A stretch of DNA of 64,000 nt from Rhodanobacter sp. (GTDB taxonomy: Bacteria; Pseudomonadota; Gammaproteobacteria; Xanthomonadales; Rhodanobacteraceae), in NCBI GenBank assembly GCA_040371205.1, contig AP031382.1, positions 1,361,562-1,425,561 of the forward strand, given 5' to 3'. The translations under genes and the position numbers were made by a program. The notes under the pieces were generated by a model. The model saw nothing but the letters and a program-made list of their open reading frames with translations, ran no database searches and was not told the origin of the DNA. Below, piece by piece: positions 46,978-56,558 of this stretch (its first letter is position 1; every line of letters starts with the position of its first letter).

Positions 46978-47030
46978 CCCGCATCTTGTCTGTCGAAACG
47001 GGTCTTTGATTCTGCGTGTCCGTTATTTTC

Positions 47031-47552
47031 AAAGCGGTTTCGAGCGCCTGCCGGCGCACGGGTCACTTCTCTTTTGCTTGTCCAAAGGAGAAGTGACCAA
47101 GAGAAAACGACACCCCGAGGCAGCGCTCTCCGGGCATCCTGCCCTGCGAGTGCGTGAGACGTGGCCGGGCTTTTCGAGCGGGCTCGTGCCCGCGCGAAAA
47201 GGCGAGTCCATCCATGGCCTCGCCCGCTGCGCGGCCTGATCGACCCCGTCTCACCGCCGCTCAGGGGCCCCGAAGAGCAGCGCGCTCCCAGCGCGCAGAA
47301 GCAACAGCCAGAGAAAACAAAGCCAAGGCGGCGCGCAGCACCGCGAGGCTTTGTGCCCTCAGTGTCCAGATACGGCGCGGCGTGGTCGCGCCGTCTATCG
47401 CATAGGCGGAAGTTGTTCCCAAATCCTCGACACAGCCGGCTTGTGGTGTCGGCGGATTGAACCAGGCCATTCTCTCTTGGTTACTTCTCTTTGGGCCAGC
47501 AAAGAGAAGTAACTCGGGCGCCGGCAGGCGACCGAAACCGCTCTGTCGCTTG
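47031..47552. repeat. Interspersed repeat, complete copy with inverted hairpin ends
   Basis: The gene-free gap 46978-47645 holds the most complete repeat copy. Its left end (AAAGCGGTTTCGAGCGCCTG at 47031, then the hairpin TCACTTCTC...GAGAAGTGA) and right end (TTACTTCTCTTTG, GGCCAG, CAAAGAGAAGTAA at 47479-47511, then GCGCCGGCAGGCGACCGAAA) are inverted copies of each other. The left 250 bases match the inverse of 33351-33620. The segment 47357-47475 matches the inverse of 20340-20466. Short open frames inside are not convincing genes. Confidence 0.82.
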
Positions 47553-47645
47553 CGGAAGAGCGAAAGCAGAACTTCGTTCTCCAACCATTCTTTCCGAACG
47601 GGAAAAGAGACTTTCGCGAGAGCGAGGGCGCGCCTTGTAATTTAA

Positions 47646-48095
47646 TTACTGCCCCACACCCACCAACTTCACATCGAACACCAACGAGGTATTGGGCGGG
47701 ATCACGTCGCTGGCGCCACGTGCGCCATAGCCGAGTTCAGCGGGAATCAGCAGGGTGCGCTCGCCGCCGACGCGCATGCCGGCCACGCCCTGGTCCCAGC
47801 CCTGGATGACCTGACCCTGGCCCAGCGGAAAGGAGAACGGCTTGCCGCCGTGGTCGGCAGTGCTGTCGAACTGGGTGCCGTGCTTGTCCTTGGCGCGGTC
47901 GTCGTACAGCCAGCCGGTGTAGAGCACCTGCACGGTCATGCCGGGCTTGGCCTCGGCGCCGGTGCCGAGCTTGGTGTCGATCATGCCGAGCTTGTCCACC
48001 TGGCCGTGGCTGACCGGCGCGGCGGGCGGTGGGATGCGGTTGCAGGCGGCGAGGGCAAGGACGCAGGTGGCAAGCAGGGCGAGGCGATGGCGCAT
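47646..48095 (-). CDS. FKBP-type peptidyl-prolyl isomerase, lipoprotein
   Basis: The 149-residue protein has a lipoprotein signal with lipobox LAAC and an FKBP domain. Visible are VQVLYTGWLYDD, GTQFDSTADHGGKPFSFPLG, VIQGWDQGVAGMRVGGERTLLIP and YGARG, ending in VFDVKLVGV. It should speed proline isomerisation in the periplasm. I use the ATG at 48095 (MRHRLALL); the frame opens further upstream, but the signal begins here. The gene is monocistronic between a repeat and a divergent-end GST gene on the same strand. Confidence 0.93.
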   Translation of the reverse strand: MRHRLALLATCVLALAACNRIPPPAAPVSHGQVDKLGMIDTKLGTGAEAKPGMTVQVLYTGWLYDDRAKDKHGTQFDSTADHGGKPFSFPLGQGQVIQGWDQGVAGMRVGGERTLLIPAELGYGARGASDVIPPNTSLVFDVKLVGVGQ

Positions 48096-48145
48096 GAGTG
48101 GATATCCGCGATGACAAAGGCTCATCATCGCAGATCGCCCGTGCT

Positions 48146-48883
48146 TCAGGCCGCCAGTGCCTGTTGCCACGCGTGCGCCGGATAGTAGAAGCGCATCATG
48201 CGCGCCACGTAGGCGACCAGGTTCGGATGGCGCTCGGCGGCCGTGCGCAGCGGCGAGTCGAAGAACGGCGTGAGCACGGCGGCGAGCATGCCGAAACCGG
48301 TGGCGTCCACGCCGTGCGGCCGGTCGCCGAACAGGTAATCCTGCTCGCCGAGCAGCACGGCCAGCGCGTCGATGGAGCGGGTGCCCAACACGGCGATCTG
48401 TTCGCGCGAATGGCGGCCGAGGCCGTGCGCATGCAGCTCGTTCTGCCTGGCGGCCTGCATGTTCTCGCGCAGCTGCTGGCGAGCCTCCTCCGGCGCGCGG
48501 TCGACGAAATGCGCGGGGCCCTTGGCGAAATTGTCGGCGTCGATCCAGCGGAACCACACCATTGCCCAGTACAGGTGGTCTTCCAGCAGGCGTTCGACGG
48601 CCCAGGCCTCGGCGCGCTGGCGCGCATCGAGGCCGGCGTCGAGATCCGCGTCGTAGGTGCGCTCCAGATGGGCGCGGATGAAGCTGGAGTCGCAGACGAT
48701 CTCGCCCGCATCGTCGATGTACGGCAGTTTGCCCTTGGGCGCTTCCGGCGGGATGGCGAACACCTTGCGGTAGGGCAGGCCGGCCATCTGCAGCTGAACC
48801 TCGGTCTTGGTGACGAAGGGGCTGGGGTCGGGCAGGCCGAAGGCGGGGGCGCAACCGTACAAGGTGATCGGGGGCGTGGTCAT
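48146..48883 (-). CDS. Glutathione S-transferase family protein
   Basis: The 245-residue protein has an N-terminal thioredoxin-like GST domain (ITLYGCAPAFGLPDPSPF, and later KLPYIDDAGEIVCDSSFIRAHLE with its Ser-rich glutathione site). An all-helical C-terminal domain follows, containing LFGDRPHGVDATGFGMLAAVL. The pattern is closest to the metaxin/FaxB-like GST group. The substrate is unknown. It is divergent from the OPT transporter gene and 50 bases from the FKBP gene on the same strand. Confidence 0.88.
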   Translation of the reverse strand: MTTPPITLYGCAPAFGLPDPSPFVTKTEVQLQMAGLPYRKVFAIPPEAPKGKLPYIDDAGEIVCDSSFIRAHLERTYDADLDAGLDARQRAEAWAVERLLEDHLYWAMVWFRWIDADNFAKGPAHFVDRAPEEARQQLRENMQAARQNELHAHGLGRHSREQIAVLGTRSIDALAVLLGEQDYLFGDRPHGVDATGFGMLAAVLTPFFDSPLRTAAERHPNLVAYVARMMRFYYPAHAWQQALAA

Positions 48884-49049
48884 GGCGAAGCTCCGGGGTT
48901 TGGACGGGGCTCAGCGTGGCGGAGAGCTGCTGACAGCCTGTTGTCAGCAGTCGCGGACGCGCGGCGTTTGCCGCCGCAACGCCGAAAGATGGGCAGAAGG
49001 GCCCAATCCACGCTATCGTGCGCGCCAGCGTCCATCGGGGAGTACCAGC

Positions 49050-51047
49050 GTGAATCCATCCGCATCCAGCGCGTCCTCGCGCGCCGAACTGACCTTGCGC
49101 GGCCTGGTCATCGGCATCGTCATCACGGTGGTGTTCACTGCGGCCAACGTGTTCTTCGGCCTCAAGGCCGGCCTGACCTTCGCCACTTCGATCCCGGCGG
49201 CGGTGATCTCGATGGCGATCCTGCGGGCGATGAAGAACTCCACGATCCAGGAGAACAACATCGTGCAGACGGTGGCCTCGGCCGCCGGCACGCTGTCCTC
49301 GATCATCTTCGTGCTGCCGGGCATGATCATGATTGGCTGGTGGGCCGACTTCCCGTTCTGGACGTCGTTCGCCATCTGCGCGCTGGGCGGCATCCTGGGC
49401 GTGATGTATTCCATCCCGCTGCGCCGCGCGCTGGTGACCGATACCGATTTGCCGTATCCGGAAGGCCTCGCCTGCGCCGAAGTGCTCAAGGTGGGCACCG
49501 GCGAAGACGCGGATGCCGGCAGCGCGGAAGAAAGCCGCGCCGGCCTGCTCGCCGTGCTGTGGGGTTCCATCGTCTCGGCCGTGTTCGCCGTGGTGGTCGC
49601 CACGCAGGTGTTCGCGTCGGATTTCGTGCGCAACTTCCGCGTGAACGACAAGGGCGCGGTCAGCGGCTTCGATTTCAACCTTTCCTTCGCGCTGTTCGCC
49701 ATCGGTCATCTGGTGGGCCTGTCGGTGGGTATCGCGATGCTTATCGGCGCCGTCATCGGCTGGGGCTGGGGCGTGCCGCATTACTCGGTGCTGGGCGACA
49801 TGAGCCAGTCCGTGGCGGATCTCGCCAACGCCACCTGGAGCCACAAGGTGCGTTTCGTCGGCGCCGGCGCCATCGGCGTGTCGGCGATCTGGACGCTGGC
49901 CAAGCTGGTGAAGCCGGTGATCAGCGGCCTGGCTTCGGCAATGGCGGCGTCGCGCGTGCGCAAGTCCGGCAAGGCCGATTCGCTGCCGCGCACCGAGCGC
50001 GACATCCCGATCGGCATCGTGGGCCTGGTCACGCTGGCGTGCTTCGTGCCGATCGCCTGGCTGCTCGGCTACTTCGGTTCGATCAGCGGGCTGGGCGACC
50101 AGGTTGCAGTGCTCGCCATCGGCGGCGTGGCCTTCGTGGTGCTGATGGGCTTCTTCGTGTCCACCGTGTGCGGCTACATGGCCGGCCTGATCGGTTCGTC
50201 CAACAGCCCGCTGTCGGGCGTGGGCATCCTCGTGGTGATCGCCGCCGCGCTGCTGCTGGTGGCGTTCGTGAAGCCACACGTCGGGCCGGAGGAAGGCAAG
50301 GCGCTGGTGGCGTTCGCGCTGTTCATCACCTCGGTGGTGTTCACGGTGGCGGCCATCGCCAACAACAACCTGCAGGATCTCAAGACCGGCCAGCTCGTCG
50401 ACGCCACGCCGTGGCGCCAGCAGGTGGCGCTGGTCATCGGCGTGATCGCCGGCGCCGCGGTGATTCCGCCGGTGCTGAACCTGCTCAACAAGGCCTACGG
50501 CTTCGTGGGCGTGGCCGGTGCCGGCGCGCATGCGCTGCCGGCGCCGCAGGCGGGGCTGATCTCCGCGCTGGCGCAGGGCGTGATCACCAACAACATCGAC
50601 TGGAGCCTGATCGTCACCGGCATCTGGATCGGCGTCGGCATCATCGTGATCGACGAAATCCTCGCGCGCACCACCAAGCGCATGCGTGTGCCGCCGCTGG
50701 CGGTGGGGCTGGGCATCTACCTGCCGACCGTCAGCACCTTGATGGTGGTGGTGGGTTCGGTGGTGGGCTGGTTCTTCGACCGCCGCGCGGATCGCCGTTC
50801 GAAGAAGCCGGAGGCCACCAAGCAGCTCGGTGTCCTGCTCGCTTCGGGCCTGATCGTGGGCGAGAGCGTGATGGGCGTGATCATCGCGTTCATCGTCGGC
50901 ATCTCCGGCAAGGCAGCGCCGCTGGCGCTGGTGGGCGCAGGCTTCGGCGAGGCGGCGCAGTGGATCGGCGGCATCGTGTTCGTGGCCAGCGTGTTCCTGA
51001 TGTACCGCTGGATCGCGCGCCAGGGGCAGGGTGCGCCGACGCGCTGA
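49050..51047 (+). CDS. OPT-family oligopeptide transporter
   Basis: The 665-residue protein is a many-helix OPT/YSL transporter. It begins with ELTLRGLVIGIVITVVFTAAN, NVFFGLKAGLTFATSIPAAVIS and DTDLPYPEGLACAEVLKVG, which are family hallmarks, and continues to a last helix near FLMYRWIAR. Members import oligopeptides or metal chelates with protons. The start is GTG 49050, preceded by GGGGAG; the frame opens further upstream to 48807, over the GST gene. The substrate is not evident. Confidence 0.92.
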   Translation: MNPSASSASSRAELTLRGLVIGIVITVVFTAANVFFGLKAGLTFATSIPAAVISMAILRAMKNSTIQENNIVQTVASAAGTLSSIIFVLPGMIMIGWWADFPFWTSFAICALGGILGVMYSIPLRRALVTDTDLPYPEGLACAEVLKVGTGEDADAGSAEESRAGLLAVLWGSIVSAVFAVVVATQVFASDFVRNFRVNDKGAVSGFDFNLSFALFAIGHLVGLSVGIAMLIGAVIGWGWGVPHYSVLGDMSQSVADLANATWSHKVRFVGAGAIGVSAIWTLAKLVKPVISGLASAMAASRVRKSGKADSLPRTERDIPIGIVGLVTLACFVPIAWLLGYFGSISGLGDQVAVLAIGGVAFVVLMGFFVSTVCGYMAGLIGSSNSPLSGVGILVVIAAALLLVAFVKPHVGPEEGKALVAFALFITSVVFTVAAIANNNLQDLKTGQLVDATPWRQQVALVIGVIAGAAVIPPVLNLLNKAYGFVGVAGAGAHALPAPQAGLISALAQGVITNNIDWSLIVTGIWIGVGIIVIDEILARTTKRMRVPPLAVGLGIYLPTVSTLMVVVGSVVGWFFDRRADRRSKKPEATKQLGVLLASGLIVGESVMGVIIAFIVGISGKAAPLALVGAGFGEAAQWIGGIVFVASVFLMYRWIARQGQGAPTR

Positions 51048-51113
51048 CGGCGTTCACCGCTTGCAACATGGCGTGCCTTAAAATCCGTCGTCCCCAGGGA
51101 AAACGAGCGTCGC

Positions 51114-53720
51114 GTGGAGCCGCAGGAAAAAGTCGAGAAAGTGCCACGCACGGATGATGTATTGAATCCGCCGGGTGAGCGGACGGCGATGCTGCGCCGC
51201 GTGGCCGGCCCGTTGCTGTCGGTGGGCATGCTGGTGCTGGCGATGTGGGCGCTGCACCTGCTGGCGCGCCACGTCACCTATCACGAGATCCGCGAGTACG
51301 TGGCCAGCGTGTCGCGCGCCCGTCTGCTGCTGGCCATCGTGCTGACCATGCTGGGCTTCGGCGCGATGTCGCTGTACGACCGCTTCGGCCTGGAGTCCAT
51401 CGGCAAGTCGCTGCCGTGGCGGCGGGTGACCCTGATCTCGTTCATCAGCTATGCCTTCAGCAATGCGGTGGGCATGTCGTTCCTGGTCTCGGGCTCGATC
51501 CGCTACCGCTTCTACCTGCAGAACGGCCTCTCCACCACCGAGATCGCCAAGCTGGTGCTGTATTGCACGCTGAGCTTCTGGCTGGGCCTGCTGGCGCTGA
51601 CCGGGGTGACGCTGTTGGTGGTGCCGTTGCCGGCCGGCATGCCGATGGCGGATTGGCGGATCCCGCTGGCGCTCGCGCTGGCGGCGGTGCCGTTGGCATG
51701 GATACTCGGCGGCTTCGTCCGCCGGCCGCTCACGCTGTGGCGCTGGCGCGTGCTGCTGCCGCGCCCGTTGCCGGCGCTGCGCCAGGTGCTGGTGGGGGCG
51801 CTGGATTGGTGGCTGGCGGCGGCGGTGATGTACGTGCTGATGCCGGACAGCCTGCACGCCACCTTCGGGCATTTCCTGGCGATCTTCGTGATCGCGCAGA
51901 TCGTGGGCCTGATCAGCCACGTGCCGGGCGGCCTGGGCGTGTTCGAGACGGTGATGCTGGCCGGCTTCCACGCCACCGACGACAAGCATCTGGCCGCGCC
52001 CATCCTCGGTGCGCTGGCGATGTTCCGCGTCGTCTACTACCTGATGCCGCTGTGCGCGGCGACCATGCTGGTGCTGCAGCGCGAGGCGCGCGGTTTCCGC
52101 CGGCAATCGCTGTGGTCGCCGTGGTTCACCGGCCTGCTGCCCTCGTTCTTCGCGGGGCTGACCCTGGTGTCGGGCGCGGTGCTGCTGTTCTCTGGCGCCA
52201 CGCGCGCGCTGCCGGACCGCATGGAGATCCTGCGCGACGCGCTGCCGCTGTCGGTACTCGAGGTCTCGCACTTCCTGGCCAGCGTGATCGGCATGATGCT
52301 GCTGATCCTCGCGCGCGGCCTGCAACGGCGGCTGGACGTGGCCTATTGGGCGACCCTGGTGCTGCTGGTGGTGGGCGCGGTGTTCTCCCTGCTCAAGGGC
52401 ATCGACTACGAGGAAGCCTCGATGCTGGCCCTGCTGGCGATGGCGCTGGCGCCGGCGCACCGGCTGTTCTACCGGCGCGCCTCGCTGTTCGGCGGGCACT
52501 TCTCGTGGGGCTGGATCGTGGCGATCCTCGCCGTGTTCGGCTGCACCACCTGGCTGGTGATGTTCAGCTACAAGCACGTGGAATACAGCAACAGCCTGTG
52601 GTGGGAGTTCAGCTTCCACGAGGGCGCCTCGCGCGCGTTGCGCGCCCTGGTGGGCGCGGCCGCGGCCGGCCTGCTGTTCGCCCTGGCCAGCCTCATCAAG
52701 CCGCGCCGCCTGCGCCGCGCGCCGCCCAGCGAGGTGGAACTCGAGCGGGCGCTGCCGCTGATCCGCAACTTCCACTCCGCGCAGGCGCACCTGGCGCTGA
52801 TGGGCGACAAGCGCCTGCTGTTCGACGCCGACGGCAAGGCCTTCCTGATGTACGACACCGCCGGCCGCAGCTGGGTGACCATGGGCGACCCGGTCGGCGA
52901 GGACGAGGACGCGCGGCGCGAGCTGGTGTGGACCTTCATGGAGCAATGCGAGCGCGCGGGCGGCTGGCCGGTGTTCTACCAGGTCAGCCCGGCCGACCTG
53001 GACATGTACCTCGAAGTGGGCATGAACCTGCTGAAGATCGGCGAGGAGGCGCGCGTGCGCCTGGAGCACTTCAACCTCGACGGCAAGTCGAAGAAGACGT
53101 TGCGCGGCACCCTCAACAAGCTCGCCCGCGACGGCCTGCGGCTGGAGATCATCCCGGCCGACGCGGTGGCGCCGCTGCTGCCGCGGTTGAAACAGATTTC
53201 CGACGCGTGGCTCAGCGACAAGAACGCGCGCGAGAAGCGTTTCTCGCTGGGCTCGTTCGATCCGCGCTATCTCGTGCGCACGCCGATGGCGCTGGTGTGG
53301 CAGGGCGAGCAGTTGCTGGCCTTCGCCAACCTGTTCCTCACCGAGACGCGCGAGGAAGCCTCGCTGGACCTGATGCGCTTCACGCCCGAAGGGCCGTCCG
53401 GCCTCATGGATTTCCTGTTCGTCGAACTGATGCAGTGGGCCAAGCAGCACGGCTACCGCTGGTTCAACCTCGGCATGGCGCCGCTGGCCGGCCTCACCAG
53501 CCGGCGCCAGGCGCCGCTGTGGAACCGGTTCGGCGCGCTGGTGTTCGGCCGCGGCGAACGCTTCTACAATTTCCAGGGCCTGCAGCGCTACAAGGACAAG
53601 TTCGATCCCGAATGGGAACCGCGCTACATGGCCGTGCCGGGCGGCATCGCGCTGCCGGTGATACTTGCCAACGTGGCCGGCCTGATTTCCGGCGGCATTA
53701 CCGGTGTGGTGCGTCGATGA
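51114..53720 (+). CDS. mprF: MprF-type phosphatidylglycerol lysyltransferase/flippase
   Basis: The 868-residue protein has an N-terminal membrane flippase domain with more than a dozen helices (VSGSIRYRFYLQNGLSTTE and HVPGGLGVFETVML are typical). Its C-terminal cytosolic DUF2156/GNAT-like synthase domain begins near LERALPLIRNFHSAQAHLAL and includes KLARDGLRLEI and YRWFNLGMAPLAGL. MprF transfers an amino acid, usually lysine, from aminoacyl-tRNA to phosphatidylglycerol and moves it to the outer leaflet, which lowers the effect of cationic peptides. The start is GTG 51114. Its stop overlaps the VirJ/AcvB-like gene by ATGA. Confidence 0.93.
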   Translation: MEPQEKVEKVPRTDDVLNPPGERTAMLRRVAGPLLSVGMLVLAMWALHLLARHVTYHEIREYVASVSRARLLLAIVLTMLGFGAMSLYDRFGLESIGKSLPWRRVTLISFISYAFSNAVGMSFLVSGSIRYRFYLQNGLSTTEIAKLVLYCTLSFWLGLLALTGVTLLVVPLPAGMPMADWRIPLALALAAVPLAWILGGFVRRPLTLWRWRVLLPRPLPALRQVLVGALDWWLAAAVMYVLMPDSLHATFGHFLAIFVIAQIVGLISHVPGGLGVFETVMLAGFHATDDKHLAAPILGALAMFRVVYYLMPLCAATMLVLQREARGFRRQSLWSPWFTGLLPSFFAGLTLVSGAVLLFSGATRALPDRMEILRDALPLSVLEVSHFLASVIGMMLLILARGLQRRLDVAYWATLVLLVVGAVFSLLKGIDYEEASMLALLAMALAPAHRLFYRRASLFGGHFSWGWIVAILAVFGCTTWLVMFSYKHVEYSNSLWWEFSFHEGASRALRALVGAAAAGLLFALASLIKPRRLRRAPPSEVELERALPLIRNFHSAQAHLALMGDKRLLFDADGKAFLMYDTAGRSWVTMGDPVGEDEDARRELVWTFMEQCERAGGWPVFYQVSPADLDMYLEVGMNLLKIGEEARVRLEHFNLDGKSKKTLRGTLNKLARDGLRLEIIPADAVAPLLPRLKQISDAWLSDKNAREKRFSLGSFDPRYLVRTPMALVWQGEQLLAFANLFLTETREEASLDLMRFTPEGPSGLMDFLFVELMQWAKQHGYRWFNLGMAPLAGLTSRRQAPLWNRFGALVFGRGERFYNFQGLQRYKDKFDPEWEPRYMAVPGGIALPVILANVAGLISGGITGVVRR

Positions 53721-54538
53721 GCATGACAAAGAGAGGCAAGCGGATGATGTGGTCGGGTGTGGGTGCGTGCGTGCTGGGGCTGGCCTTGTTGATCTGGACG
53801 CCGTTTTCCAAGCCCAGCCTCGAACAGTCCACCATCGTGCTCACGCCTGCGGCCGGAGTGCAGGCGCCGGCGGGCAAGGGCGACGTGCTCACCATCCTGT
53901 ATTCCGGCGACGGCGGCTGGGCCGACCTCGACAAGCAGCTCGGCAACGCCTTCGCGGCGGATGGCATTCCGGTGCTCGGCGTCAACGCGTTCAAGTATTT
54001 CTGGCGCGGCCGCGACCCGGACAAGTGCGCCGCCGAACTCGATGCGCTGATGACCAAGTACCTGGCCAAGTGGCACAAGCGCCGCGTGTGGCTGGTGGGT
54101 TTCTCCTTCGGCGCCGACGTGCTGCCCACCTTCATCGACAAGCTCAGCCCGGCCAACCGCGCGCGCATCACCCAGCTGGTGCTGCTCTCGCCCAGCCGCG
54201 ACGCCAGCTTCGAGATCCAGTTCGAGGGCTACATGATCACGCAGGGCCGCTTCAAGGCCTTCGTGAAGACCGTGCTGGAGAAGTTCAACAAGGTGCCGCA
54301 CTACAACGCGCTGCCGCCGGTGGTGGCGATCAAGCACCAGTTCCCGGTGGTCTGCTACTACGGCAAGGAAGAGGCCGACGACGCCCTGTGCACCGACCCC
54401 GGCCTGCCTGCGTGGGTGACCGTGCACGCCAAGAACGGCGACCACCATTTCGAGGGCGGCTACCAGCCGCTGGCGGCGCAGATGGTGGAGGAACTGCCCG
54501 CGGCAAGCTCCACCGCGGCGCCGCCCGCACAGCCGTGA
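53717..54538 (+). CDS. virJ: AcvB/VirJ-family serine hydrolase, coupled to mprF
   Basis: The 273-residue protein has an N-terminal membrane anchor or signal (MMWSGVGACVLGLALLIW) and an alpha/beta-hydrolase domain. The YSGDGGWADLD oxyanion-type strand is at 62-72, the nucleophile elbow GFSFGAD at 128-134 has Ser130, and a late NGDHHFEGGY carries the histidine. This is the VirJ domain. In Agrobacterium the homologue AcvB sits beside the MprF-like LpiA and has been described as a hydrolase of lysyl-phosphatidylglycerol. Here the ATGA overlap with mprF points to the same balance of making and removing the modified lipid, in the periplasm. Confidence 0.88.
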   Translation: MSMTKRGKRMMWSGVGACVLGLALLIWTPFSKPSLEQSTIVLTPAAGVQAPAGKGDVLTILYSGDGGWADLDKQLGNAFAADGIPVLGVNAFKYFWRGRDPDKCAAELDALMTKYLAKWHKRRVWLVGFSFGADVLPTFIDKLSPANRARITQLVLLSPSRDASFEIQFEGYMITQGRFKAFVKTVLEKFNKVPHYNALPPVVAIKHQFPVVCYYGKEEADDALCTDPGLPAWVTVHAKNGDHHFEGGYQPLAAQMVEELPAASSTAAPPAQP

Positions 54539-55602
54539 GCGCCGGCTTCGCCGCCGACGCGCCCGAGGCGGCGCTGTCCGCCCTGTTCGTGCCCTTCGAC
54601 AGCGGCGTGCTGAAGCTTCCGCCGGATGGCCGTGCGCTGTGCCTGCGCGCCCGCGCCGGCGTGCGCCTGCGCGAAACCGCGCAACCGGGCTGGCTGTGCG
54701 AGCAGAGTTTCCTTCCTTTCGCCGACGAGCTTGCGCGTTGCGGCCTGCGCGTGGGCGAAGCGTCGCCCGGCGAAACCTTTCCGCTGGTCTTGCTGCTGCC
54801 GCCGCGCCAGCGCGACGAGGCGCGTGCGCTGTTCGTCCGCGCACTCGACCACCTTGCGCCCGGCGGCACCCTGGTAGCCAGCATGGCCAAGGCCGAAGGC
54901 GCGAAGTCCGGCGAGGCGGATCTCGCTCGCCTGGCGGGTTCGGTGGGCAATCTCTCCAAGCATCACTGCCGCGTGTTCTGGACCACGCCGAAGCCGGACG
55001 ACGTGGACCGCGCCTTGCAGGACGCGTGGCGCGCACTGGACGCGCCGCGCGAAACCGCCGACGGCTGGTGGAGCCGTCCGGGCCTGTTCGCGTGGGATCG
55101 CGTGGATCGTGCTTCTGCTTTGCTCGCCGCGCATTTTCCCGAAGACTTGCACGGCCGCATGGCCGATCTCGGGGCAGGGTATGGCTATCTCTCCGCGCAA
55201 CTGATCGAACGCTGCCCGCGCCTTGCGGCATTGGACATGTACGAAGCCGAAGAGCGCGCCTTCGGGCCTTTGCACCGCAACGTGGGCCATGCCGTGGCCA
55301 AGGCCGGTCGCGGATTGCACATGAACGTGTATTGGCATGACGTCACCCGTGGGTTGCTGGATCGCTACGACGTCATTGTCAGTAATCCCCCGTTCCATCT
55401 CGGTCGCGCGGACCTGCCGCAACTCGGCCGCGCCTTCATCGCCAGCGCTGCCGATGCGCTGACGCCGCAGGGCCGCCTGCTGATCGTGGCCAACCGCCAC
55501 CTGCCTTACGAGGCGCTGCTCGGCGCGCGCTTCGCCGAGGTGCGCCAGCTCGCCTTGCAGGACGGCTTCAAGGTGATCGAGGCCCGCGGGGTGCGTGCAT
55601 GA
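54535..55602 (+). CDS. rsmC: RsmC-like rRNA guanine-N2 methyltransferase
   Basis: The 355-residue protein has two methyltransferase-like domains, as in RsmC. The N-terminal one is degenerate, and the C-terminal one carries a SAM site (MADLGAGYGYLSAQLIERCP) and the amino-methyltransferase motif SNPPFH. RsmC makes m2G1207 in 16S rRNA. The GTG start overlaps the preceding stop (GTGA) and the gene's end overlaps rsuA by four bases. The RsmC identity is by layout; RlmG-type activity is possible. Confidence 0.87.
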   Translation: MSAGFAADAPEAALSALFVPFDSGVLKLPPDGRALCLRARAGVRLRETAQPGWLCEQSFLPFADELARCGLRVGEASPGETFPLVLLLPPRQRDEARALFVRALDHLAPGGTLVASMAKAEGAKSGEADLARLAGSVGNLSKHHCRVFWTTPKPDDVDRALQDAWRALDAPRETADGWWSRPGLFAWDRVDRASALLAAHFPEDLHGRMADLGAGYGYLSAQLIERCPRLAALDMYEAEERAFGPLHRNVGHAVAKAGRGLHMNVYWHDVTRGLLDRYDVIVSNPPFHLGRADLPQLGRAFIASAADALTPQGRLLIVANRHLPYEALLGARFAEVRQLALQDGFKVIEARGVRA

Positions 55603-56312
55603 AACTGGTCAAGCTGATCGCCAACCTCGGCTACGGCAGCCGCAAGGACGTGGCGTGGATGTTCCGCGAGGGCCGCATCACCGATGCCGATGGCGAGGTG
55701 CTCTACGCCGACGACAAGGTGGAGCACGCACAGATTCGCATCGACGGCGAGCCGCTCGACCCGCCGCCCGGCCTGGTGCTGATGATGCACAAGCCGCTGG
55801 GCGTCACCTGCTCGCGCAAGGACCCCGGTCGCGTGGTCTACGACCTGCTGCCGCCGCGCTACCGTGTGCGCGAACCCGCGTTGTCCACCGTGGGCCGGCT
55901 CGACCGCGACACCTCGGGCCTGCTGCTGTTCACCGACGACGGCGCGCTGCTGCACCGGATCATCTCGCCCAAGGCCGAGGTGGCCAAGGTCTACGAAGCC
56001 ACCCTGGCGCAGGACCTGCGCGGCGACGAAGCCGCGCTGTTCGCCAGCGGCACGCTGCTGCTGGAATCCGAAACCACGCCGCTGGCACCTGCCATGCTGG
56101 AAGTGCTCGGCCCGCGCCACGCGCGCCTCACCGTCACCGAGGGCCGCTACCACCAGGTGCGCCGCATGTTCGCCGCCACCGGCAACCACGTCGAAACGTT
56201 GCAGCGCGTGGCCATCGGCACGCTCGCGCTGGACGGACTGGCGCCGGGGGCGTGGCGCGCGCTCGATGATGGAGAGGTCGCGAGGATCTTCGTTGCGGCG
56301 CCGGCCGGTTGA
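55599..56312 (+). CDS. rsuA: 16S rRNA pseudouridine synthase RsuA-type
   Basis: The 237-residue protein starts with an S4-like RNA-binding segment (VKLIANLGYGSRKDVAWMFREG). It carries the pseudouridine synthase motif VGRLDRDTSGLLLFTDDG, whose aspartate is catalytic, and RYHQVRRMFAATGNHV near the end. RsuA isomerises U516 of 16S rRNA. The ATG overlaps the rsmC-like stop, so two rRNA-modification genes end this operon. A bidirectional terminator follows. Confidence 0.94.
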   Translation: MKLVKLIANLGYGSRKDVAWMFREGRITDADGEVLYADDKVEHAQIRIDGEPLDPPPGLVLMMHKPLGVTCSRKDPGRVVYDLLPPRYRVREPALSTVGRLDRDTSGLLLFTDDGALLHRIISPKAEVAKVYEATLAQDLRGDEAALFASGTLLLESETTPLAPAMLEVLGPRHARLTVTEGRYHQVRRMFAATGNHVETLQRVAIGTLALDGLAPGAWRALDDGEVARIFVAAPAG

Positions 56313-56391
56313 CCGGCGGTCGCGAAACCCGGTGGCGCGCGTCCTGACGTCGCGCGCGTGGTGGTCCGCCGACGCTGCCAGGGCGTAGGCC

Positions 56392-56420
56392 AAAAAAATG
56401 CCGCCCGAGGGCGGCATTTT
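56392..56420. terminator. Bidirectional terminator between rsuA and tRNA-Ala
   Basis: AAAATGCCGCC and GGCGGCATTTT pair over eleven bases around CGAG, with an A-run before and a T-run after. It can end both the rsuA operon on the plus strand and the tRNA transcript on the minus strand. Confidence 0.85.
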
Positions 56421-56427
56421 CTGTGTT

Positions 56428-56503
<76 letters not shown>

Positions 56504-56558
56504 GAAAGGGATGGGCATCATAGCCACTCGGACAGGGGCGGGCAAGACTGCCCTGCGT

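Noticed and set aside
51078-53729. A minus-strand open frame of 883 codons opposite mprF
   Set aside because: It is the antisense shadow of a GC-rich gene; its Gln/Arg/His-rich translation has no family character, while the plus strand encodes a clear MprF.
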